From NCBI GenBank assembly GCA_026416775.1, contig JAOAEN010000024.1, positions 1-10,363 on the forward strand: a stretch of 10,363 nt of DNA. The letters are read 5' to 3'. The notes under the pieces were generated by a model. That model ran no database searches, was not told where the DNA came from, and saw only the letters and a list, made by a program, of their open reading frames with translations. Shown here in pieces: positions 6,211 to 10,363 of the stretch. Made by a program: the position numbers and the translations under genes. Source of the stretch: Dehalococcoidales bacterium (GTDB taxonomy: Bacteria > Chloroflexota > Dehalococcoidia > Dehalococcoidales > RBG-16-60-22). The stretch's first letter is position 1; each line of letters begins with the position of its first letter.

Positions 6211-7328
6211 TATCTATCCACCTCGCCCATGGTAATGTCAATGCTCCCAAAGATGACGATGAGGTCCGCTACCTTCCAGCCCCGCACCATCTGCCGCAGC
6301 GCGGTGAGGTTGATAAGGCTTGTCGGGCGCACGTGGCAGCGGTAGGGGGCGATTGAGCCGTCAGAGACGATGTAAAAGCCGAGTTCCCCCTTGGGGGCTT
6401 CAATGTGGGCATAGACCTCGCCTGCCGGCGGGCGGACAACCTGGGGTACCTCAGCCTTCACGGGGCCCGCCGGGATGTCCTTCATTGCCTGGCGGATGAT
6501 GCGCAGGCTCTGGCGCATCTCCGCGACGCGCACGCGGTAGCGGTCGTAGGAATCACCGTTTTCACCGACGGGGATGTCAAATTCAAAGCGGTCGTAAATG
6601 GAATAGGGGTCGTCCCGGCGCAGGTCGCGCCTGATGCCGCTGGCACGGGCGACGGGGCCGCTGATGCCGCAGTTGATGGCGACCTCTTTCGGTAAGATGC
6701 CAACTCCTTTGGCGCGGGCGATGAGGATTTCATTCTCCTTGAGAAGGAAATCGTATTCGTCCACGAAGCGTTCAAGCTGGTCCAAGAGCTTGGCCAGCGC
6801 CGGCAGGAATTCCTCGGGGATGTCCTGGCTGACCCCGCCGATCCTCATGTAGTTATAGGTCATGCGCTGCCCGCTCACCATCTCAAAGAGGTCAACGATC
6901 TTCTCCCTCTCGCGGAAGGTGTACATGAAGGGGGTGAAGTAAGCACCGGCGTCGTTGAGGAACGAGCCCACCGCAATACAGTGGTTGGCAAGGCGCTGTA
7001 GCTCCGCCATGATGACGCGCAGGTACTCCGCACGCTCCGGTACCTTTATCCCGCAGAGCTTTTCCACGGCAAGACAGTAGGCGAGGTTATTGCTCATCGG
7101 TGAGATGTAGTCCAGCCGGTCGGTAAGCGGGATGATGCCGGTAAACGTGCGCTCTTCCATGAGCTTTTCAATCCCGCGGTGGAGGTAGCCGAACACCGGC
7201 TCAATATCAAGGACGACCTCGCCGTCGAGCGTGGTGCGCATGCGGTAGACACCGTGGGTGCTGGGGTGTAACGGCCCCACGTTGAGGACAAACGGCTCGG
7301 TCTTCAGTGTTATCTCTCGCGTGGTCAC
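6210..7328 (-). CDS. nuoD: NADH-quinone oxidoreductase subunit D (49 kDa subunit)
   Basis: Hydrophilic subunit that forms the quinone-binding pocket together with NuoB. 372 residues, not fused to NuoC. N-terminal VGPLHPSTHGVYR contains His25, and LDYISPMSNNLAY contains Tyr74; these correspond to the quinone-headgroup pair His38 and Tyr87 of Thermus Nqo4, at the same spacing of 49. Further family blocks: GYLHRGIEKLMEERT (48-62), LQRLANHCIAVGSFLNDAGA, QRMTYNYMRIGGV, PYRCHVRPTSLINL and the C-terminal DITMGEVDR. No paired CxxC nickel-binding motifs are seen at either end, so this is the quinone-reducing form and not the large subunit of a membrane-bound [NiFe] hydrogenase. The start is GTG at 7328, overlapping the nuoC stop as GTGA. 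Confidence 0.98.
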   Translation of the reverse strand: MTTREITLKTEPFVLNVGPLHPSTHGVYRMRTTLDGEVVLDIEPVFGYLHRGIEKLMEERTFTGIIPLTDRLDYISPMSNNLAYCLAVEKLCGIKVPERAEYLRVIMAELQRLANHCIAVGSFLNDAGAYFTPFMYTFREREKIVDLFEMVSGQRMTYNYMRIGGVSQDIPEEFLPALAKLLDQLERFVDEYDFLLKENEILIARAKGVGILPKEVAINCGISGPVARASGIRRDLRRDDPYSIYDRFEFDIPVGENGDSYDRYRVRVAEMRQSLRIIRQAMKDIPAGPVKAEVPQVVRPPAGEVYAHIEAPKGELGFYIVSDGSIAPYRCHVRPTSLINLTALRQMVRGWKVADLIVIFGSIDITMGEVDR

Positions 7329-7768
7329 TGGTTAAAGTCCTTTCGCAGCGGGTGTCCCGGGAATCCTTCCCAGAGAAAGATCCGCCGGAGGTCGGGATGT
7401 CCCTCAAACTTGATGCCGAAAAGGTCGTAGATCTCCCGCTCCTGAAAATCCGCCCCCTGAAAGATACCCACCACCGAGGGTACGGAAGGGTTCTCACGGT
7501 CGTAACAGCGTGTCTTGAGGAAGATGGCATGGTTGTGTTTCAGGGAGGTGAGGTGGTACACCACTTCAAAATACTGATAGTAGTCGACCGCAGTGATGAA
7601 GTTGAGGTAGTCAAACTCAAGCCCTTCGCCTTCCCTGAGGTATTGTACCACCGCCGGGATGGCAGCCGCTTCCACGAGCACGCTGTCCGTGCCGGCTTCG
7701 GCAAGACAGCCGGGGAATTTCTCGCTGAGCCTTGCGATGATATCCTTTGCCTTGAGGATGACGGTCAT
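7325..7768 (-). CDS. nuoC: NADH-quinone oxidoreductase subunit C (30 kDa subunit)
   Basis: Hydrophilic structural subunit of the connecting module, with no cofactor. 147 residues, at the short end of the family. The C-terminal family signature is clear: the run begins [18 protein letters not shown] (about residues 111-128) and continues [18 protein letters not shown]. The middle contains [12 protein letters not shown] and [11 protein letters not shown], the usual beta strands of the domain. The protein ends six residues after the GHPLRK core, without the long tail seen in some homologs. The ATG overlaps the nuoB stop (ATGA) and its own stop overlaps nuoD's GTG, so it is coupled on both sides. 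Confidence 0.97.
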   Translation of the reverse strand: MTVILKAKDIIARLSEKFPGCLAEAGTDSVLVEAAAIPAVVQYLREGEGLEFDYLNFITAVDYYQYFEVVYHLTSLKHNHAIFLKTRCYDRENPSVPSVVGIFQGADFQEREIYDLFGIKFEGHPDLRRIFLWEGFPGHPLRKDFNQ

Positions 7769-8400
7769 CTGGACTTACCCCCCGGCTTCGGTAGCCTGAT
7801 TTCCGGGAGCTGGATCCTGTTCTTCTGCCGGGCAATCTTCTTCTGGAGGAGCCTGATACCGTGGATCAGGGCTTCGGGGCGGGGTGGACACCCCGGAACG
7901 TACACGTCCACCGGGACAATACGGTTATATCCGGGTACCACGGCGTACGAGGAACGGAAAATCCCCCCGCTGATGGCACAGGCGCCCATGGCGATCACCC
8001 ACTTCGGCTCCGGCATCTGCTCGTAAACGCGGCGCACTACGGGTGCCATCTTCCAGGTGAGGGTACCCGCCGTGATCATGAGGTCTGCCTGCCTTGGCGA
8101 AGCCCGAAGGATCTCCATGCCGAAGCGCGAGATGTCAAAACGCGGTCCTTCCGCGGCGATGAACTCAAAGGCACAGCAGGCAGGAAAGCAGATCACCGGC
8201 CAGAGCGAGGAACGCCGCGCCCAGTTCAGCACCGCATCAGCGGTAGTGAGCAGCACGTTTCGCTTGATTTCTTCGTCAAGCCAGTCGTCGGGGTCGGGGA
8301 TGGGTAGCTGGCTTTTCGCCTTCAAGGCGGCAATCGACTCCGCCTCGTGCCGGTCAAGCTCGTCTGGTTCGTAAATGCGTGGCTTCAGGTTCATTTCCAT
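7765..8400 (-). CDS. nuoB: NADH-quinone oxidoreductase subunit B (cluster N2)
   Basis: Carries 4Fe-4S cluster N2, which reduces the quinone. 211 residues. The four ligands are visible: adjacent Cys75 and Cys76 in [15 protein letters not shown], Cys141 in [12 protein letters not shown], and Cys171 in [14 protein letters not shown]. Other family blocks are [20 protein letters not shown] and [19 protein letters not shown]. The first 45 residues form an acidic, proline-containing extension before the conserved core (about [20 protein letters not shown]). An extra Cys71 lies four residues before the CC pair and is not a known ligand. The start ATG lies ten bases inside the 3' end of nuoA. A second in-frame ATG two codons later (MEMN) could also serve; the choice changes only two residues. 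Confidence 0.98.
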   Translation of the reverse strand: MEMNLKPRIYEPDELDRHEAESIAALKAKSQLPIPDPDDWLDEEIKRNVLLTTADAVLNWARRSSLWPVICFPACCAFEFIAAEGPRFDISRFGMEILRASPRQADLMITAGTLTWKMAPVVRRVYEQMPEPKWVIAMGACAISGGIFRSSYAVVPGYNRIVPVDVYVPGCPPRPEALIHGIRLLQKKIARQKNRIQLPEIRLPKPGGKSR

Positions 8401-8762
8401 TCCAGGGCCTTCTTCTTCCAGGCATAGACATAGCCGATGATGACGATGAGGACGAGGATGAAGGCGGCGGTGAGCCCGTAAGCACCGAGCTCCCGCAGCT
8501 TCATTGCCCAGGGATAGAGGAAGATGAAGAGCACGTCAAGCGCAAGGAAGACCAGGGCGTAGTAGTAGTAGCGGAAGTTGAACTGCACCCATGTCCGCCC
8601 GATGGTCTCCATTCCGCATTCAAAAACGGACTGCTTCACGCCCCCCGGCCTGGCGGGGACGATCCCCAGGTAACGCAGGACGACGGGGATGACCACAAGG
8701 GCCAGAGAAAAGATGAGGACGGCGATGAAGAATAGCCCGATGAGACCGTAACCAGCTAACAA
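8391..8762 (-). CDS. nuoA: NADH-quinone oxidoreductase subunit A, TTG start
   Basis: First gene of the operon; a three-helix membrane subunit next to the quinone entry site. 123 residues, the normal size. Helices lie at about residues 6-30, 66-85 and 95-114. The conserved [20 protein letters not shown] (42-61) includes Glu48 and Cys49, the loop exposed near the quinone channel, followed by [20 protein letters not shown]. The frame stays open far upstream without an ATG near the conserved part, so an alternative start is needed: TTG at 8762 gives [12 protein letters not shown], a typical NuoA beginning, and GAGGAA (8766-8771) lies three bases before it, a tight spacing. The region further upstream in this frame contains the promoter and leader. 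The 3' end overlaps nuoB by ten bases. Confidence 0.95.
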   Translation of the reverse strand: MLAGYGLIGLFFIAVLIFSLALVVIPVVLRYLGIVPARPGGVKQSVFECGMETIGRTWVQFNFRYYYYALVFLALDVLFIFLYPWAMKLRELGAYGLTAAFILVLIVIIGYVYAWKKKALEWK

Positions 8763-8836
8763 AGGTTCCTCTGATAGTCCAGGCGTATTCCGGGCTACGC
8801 CCGCAATGAAAAGTCCCGGCACGGAGTGCCCGACTC
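8763..8836 (-). promoter_or_regulatory. structured nuoA 5' leader with overlapping dyads
   Basis: Predicted untranslated leader of about 74 nt between the inferred start of transcription and the nuoA TTG. Three GC-rich dyads are visible. A hairpin at 8818-8830 (GGCAC/GTGCC, 3-nt loop) is followed by two that cannot form together: CGGGC/GCCCG at 8791-8803 and GGCGTA/TACGCC at 8782-8801, which share bases 8796-8801. None is followed by a U-run, so no intrinsic terminator is evident. I do not recognise a known riboswitch. Mutually exclusive stems this close to the ribosome site could modulate translation, but short GC-rich dyads also occur by chance. Confidence 0.4.
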
Positions 8837-8842
8837 TCGGAA

Positions 8843-8872
8843 AGTATAGCACAGCTTCTGCCGCAAATGCAA
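8843..8872 (-). promoter_or_regulatory. probable sigma-70-type promoter of the nuo operon (extended -10)
   Basis: On the minus strand, TATACT (8843-8848) matches the -10 consensus at five of six bases and is preceded by TGC, giving the extended -10 form TGnTATAcT. A weak -35 (TTGCAT, 8867-8872) lies 18 bases upstream, three of six matches, which is acceptable with an extended -10. Transcription would start near 8836, leaving a leader of about 74 nt. It is the only good candidate in the 214-base divergent region that faces nuoA. Confidence 0.65.
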
Positions 8873-8907
8873 GACAAGCTGCAGGCACGATGCGGACGTT
8901 ACCGAGA

Positions 8908-8936
8908 TTGACGCCGCTCCTCCCTGCCCATATAAT
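8908..8936 (+). promoter_or_regulatory. strong sigma-70-type promoter of the DinB-family gene
   Basis: TTGACG (8908-8913), a 17-base spacer, then a perfect TATAAT (8931-8936). Transcription should start near 8943, about 34 bases before the ATG at 8977. It points away from the nuo promoter, and the two sets of elements are separated by about 35 bases, so the genes are divergently expressed from independent promoters. I see no clear operator palindrome between them. Confidence 0.8.
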
Positions 8937-8976
8937 TACGTATGCAGCTTGAAGACTGAATTCAAGGAGGGAAGAA

Positions 8977-9489
8977 ATGAACCTGAAAGAGTATATCGGG
9001 TTGGAGCTGGACGGGATTGAGCGCGGCCTGAAGAGGGTGCTTGACGGGCTCACCCAGGACGAGGTGAAATGGCGCCCGTGTTCGGGCTGTAACTCCATCG
9101 GGCTTATCCTCTTCCACATTGCCAAGTCCGAGGACAGCTTTGTACAGGTGCATCTCAGGGGCGGTAAAGAGCTCTGGGAGACAGAGAAGTGGTATGAAAG
9201 ACTGGGCATCGACAGGAACGAGGCCGGCGCCCACTACACCGTGGAGCAGGTCAATGCTTTCCGTGTGCCGGAGCTGAACAGGCTCCTTACCTATGTGGAT
9301 GCGGTGCGTGCCCAGACGAAGGCCTACCTTGCCACGCTCAAGGATGCCGACTTTGAGCGGAAGATCAAGATGCCCTGGGGCGGGGAGATGCCGGTGGCGG
9401 TCGTGTTTTCTATCATCGTCGGGCATGCTTCCCAGCACATCGGGGAGATGAGCTACCTGAGGGGCATGCAGCGCGGGCTGGACAAGTAG
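8977..9489 (+). CDS. DinB-family protein (DUF664/DinB_2-like four-helix bundle, putative metal-dependent enzyme)
   Basis: 170-residue soluble protein with the shape of the DinB/YfiT superfamily, which includes bacillithiol- and mycothiol-dependent S-transferases and many members of unknown role. The three metal-binding histidines of the fold are recognisable: His47 in LILFHIAKSED, and His150 and His154 in IVGHASQHIGEMSYLRGMQRG. N-terminal residues 7-30 form the first amphipathic helix, and DEVKWRP is a common family phrase before helix 2. The ATG has an excellent ribosome site (AAGGAGG at 8964-8970, 6-base spacing) and a consensus promoter upstream. It stands alone between two minus-strand genes, ending 69 bases before the aminotransferase stop. 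The name comes from the DNA-damage-inducible Bacillus dinB, not the DNA polymerase IV gene. No LexA-type operator is evident. Substrate and thiol cofactor cannot be inferred. Confidence 0.88.
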   Translation: MNLKEYIGLELDGIERGLKRVLDGLTQDEVKWRPCSGCNSIGLILFHIAKSEDSFVQVHLRGGKELWETEKWYERLGIDRNEAGAHYTVEQVNAFRVPELNRLLTYVDAVRAQTKAYLATLKDADFERKIKMPWGGEMPVAVVFSIIVGHASQHIGEMSYLRGMQRGLDK

Positions 9490-9547
9490 CGAACTCTAAG
9501 GCACAGTTTTCTTTTCGTTTGGGGGCTTCCCTATCCCGGTTTACGGG

Positions 9548-9580
9548 CGGGCTGGTGTCTATTTCATCAGCCCGTATTTT
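9548..9580 (+). terminator. probable intrinsic terminator of the DinB-family gene, overlapping the end of the convergent gene
   Basis: A 10-bp stem CGGGCTGGTG / CATCAGCCCG with one G-U pair and a 7-nt loop (9548-9574) is followed by TATTTT on the plus strand, about 58 bases after the DinB-family stop. The right arm lies inside the last codons of the convergent aminotransferase. On the minus strand the same stem is followed by GC-rich sequence with no U-run, so it probably works in the plus direction only. The short, interrupted T-tract keeps confidence moderate. Confidence 0.55.
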
Positions 9581-10363
9581 CTTGCCATGGCTTCCAGACC
9601 GGGTATGGACTTTTCCAGGAGGTCGTCTTCCACGCAGTAAACGAGGCGGAAGTAACCCCGTATCCCGAAGGCGACCCCGGGCACGGTGAGCACGTGGTGC
9701 TCGCGCTGGAGCTCGTGGACGAAGGCGATGTCATCCTCAATCGGGCATTTCGGGAAGATGTAGAATGCCCCCTGTGGTTTGTTGACCCGGTAGCCCATCC
9801 TGACGAGGTTATCGTAGATGAAGTCCCGCTTGCGCTGGTATTCGGCAACGGGTATGGTGACCCCCTGGATGTTACGGATGACGTTCTGCATGAAGGCGGG
9901 GGCGTTGATGAAGCCGAGCACGCGGGTGCAGAAGATGAACCCCTTGATCATCTCATCGTGCTGCTCGCATTCGGGATGCAGGGCAATATAGCCGATCCTC
10001 TCGCCGGGGATGGAGAGGTCTTTGGAGTGCGAGGTGCAGATGATACTGTGGCGGTGGAAGTTCAGGGGTGAAGGGTATGTTAGCCCGTCATAAATGATCT
10101 TCTTGTACGGCTCATCGCTGATGATGAAGATCTCAGTGCCGTACTGTGCTTCCTTGCGGCGCAGGACTGCGGACATCTGCTCCATCAACGCCGCGCTGTA
10201 GACGACACCGGTGGGATTGTTGGGCGAGTTGATGAGCACGGCTTTCGTCTTCGGGGTGATGTTCTGCTCAAGCACGTCCAGGCGCGGCATGAAGTTCTCA
10301 TCGGTGGGAAGTGCCTTGACCACGCCGTTGTGGTTTTCCACGTAGTTGAAGTAGTCTACGAAC
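9559..10363 (-). CDS. class I/II pyridoxal-phosphate aminotransferase, partial (5' end beyond right edge)
   Basis: C-terminal 267 codons of a PLP-dependent aminotransferase of fold type I (aspartate/aromatic aminotransferase group, family length about 390), so roughly the first third is missing. Seen in order: an FVDYFNYVENHNG segment at the edge; INSPNNPTGVVY, the cofactor-side Asn block; FIISDEPYKK with the Asp and Tyr that contact PLP; the Schiff-base lysine in CTSHSKDLSIPGERIGYIAL (Lys codon at 10021-10023) with the phosphate-binding Arg downstream; and near the C-terminus GIRGYFRLVYCVEDD, whose Arg corresponds to the substrate-carboxylate Arg. All expected catalytic residues in the visible part are intact. 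An open frame beginning GTG at 10341 is internal, since coding continues to the edge. The substrate is not decided by these motifs. It has no evident link to complex I. No terminator is clear downstream on its own strand. Confidence 0.93.
   Translation of the reverse strand, partial: FVDYFNYVENHNGVVKALPTDENFMPRLDVLEQNITPKTKAVLINSPNNPTGVVYSAALMEQMSAVLRRKEAQYGTEIFIISDEPYKKIIYDGLTYPSPLNFHRHSIICTSHSKDLSIPGERIGYIALHPECEQHDEMIKGFIFCTRVLGFINAPAFMQNVIRNIQGVTIPVAEYQRKRDFIYDNLVRMGYRVNKPQGAFYIFPKCPIEDDIAFVHELQREHHVLTVPGVAFGIRGYFRLVYCVEDDLLEKSIPGLEAMARKYGLMK

Noticed and set aside
6210..7328. Large subunit of a membrane-bound [NiFe] hydrogenase
   Set aside because: The protein lacks the two CxxC nickel-ligand motifs and keeps the His/Tyr quinone pair, so it is NuoD.
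8763..9209. Upstream extension of the nuoA frame by about 149 codons
   Set aside because: The extension runs through the promoters and into the DinB-family gene on the other strand, looks low in family similarity (Ser/Pro-rich), and NuoA proteins are normally about 120 residues.
8962..9438. 158-codon frame antisense to the DinB-family gene
   Set aside because: The plus-strand gene has a consensus promoter, a strong ribosome site and the metal-binding histidines; the antisense frame has none of these.
1..10363. CRISPR array, tRNA or rRNA genes, insertion sequence or phage remnant
   Set aside because: Read on both strands, the window shows no regularly spaced repeats, no tRNA-like cloverleaf, no transposase motifs and no terminal inverted repeats; genes are close-packed and uniform in composition.

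Overview
The window is almost entirely one respiratory complex I (NADH-quinone oxidoreductase type) operon, read on the minus strand in the order nuoA-B-C-D-H-I-J-K, two small genes, nuoL, nuoM. nuoM runs off the left edge. To the right of nuoA, a short divergent control region separates the operon from a plus-strand DinB-family gene. That gene faces a minus-strand class I/II aminotransferase cut by the right edge. No gene in the window looks mobile, and I saw no RNA gene, insertion sequence, CRISPR array or integration site.

The organism looks like a bacterium of moderately high GC. A complex I cluster with no nuoE, nuoF or nuoG between nuoD and nuoH, separate nuoC and nuoD, and overlapping genes resembles the 11-subunit clusters of Chloroflexota (Dehalococcoidia). 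This assignment is an inference from gene order and protein character, and similar 11-subunit sets occur in other phyla.

Layout on the minus strand, from promoter to left edge: an extended -10 promoter (8843-8872), a leader of about 74 nt with overlapping dyads, then nuoA (TTG start), nuoB, nuoC, nuoD (GTG), nuoH, nuoI (TTG), nuoJ and nuoK (GTG). Each neighbouring pair overlaps by 1 to 11 bases, so translational coupling is likely. The run is broken after nuoK by a 73-base gap with a hairpin. A 58-residue two-helix membrane protein and a 64-residue DUF2007-like protein follow, the latter overlapping nuoL by ATGA. nuoL and nuoM complete the visible proton-pumping arm; nuoN would be expected beyond the left edge.

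NuoB, C, D and I form the hydrophilic connecting module (clusters N2, N6a and N6b and the quinone site). NuoA, H, J and K form the proximal membrane arm, and NuoL and NuoM are antiporter-like pump subunits. The NADH-oxidising module (NuoE, F, G) is not in the cluster, so the electron donor cannot be read from this window; ferredoxin or another dehydrogenase module encoded elsewhere is possible.

Most of this is recognisable core metabolism. The parts that deserve a second look are the two small genes between nuoK and nuoL, an apparent insertion of about 25 residues in NuoL, and the structured nuoA leader. I did not find a convincing undescribed system.
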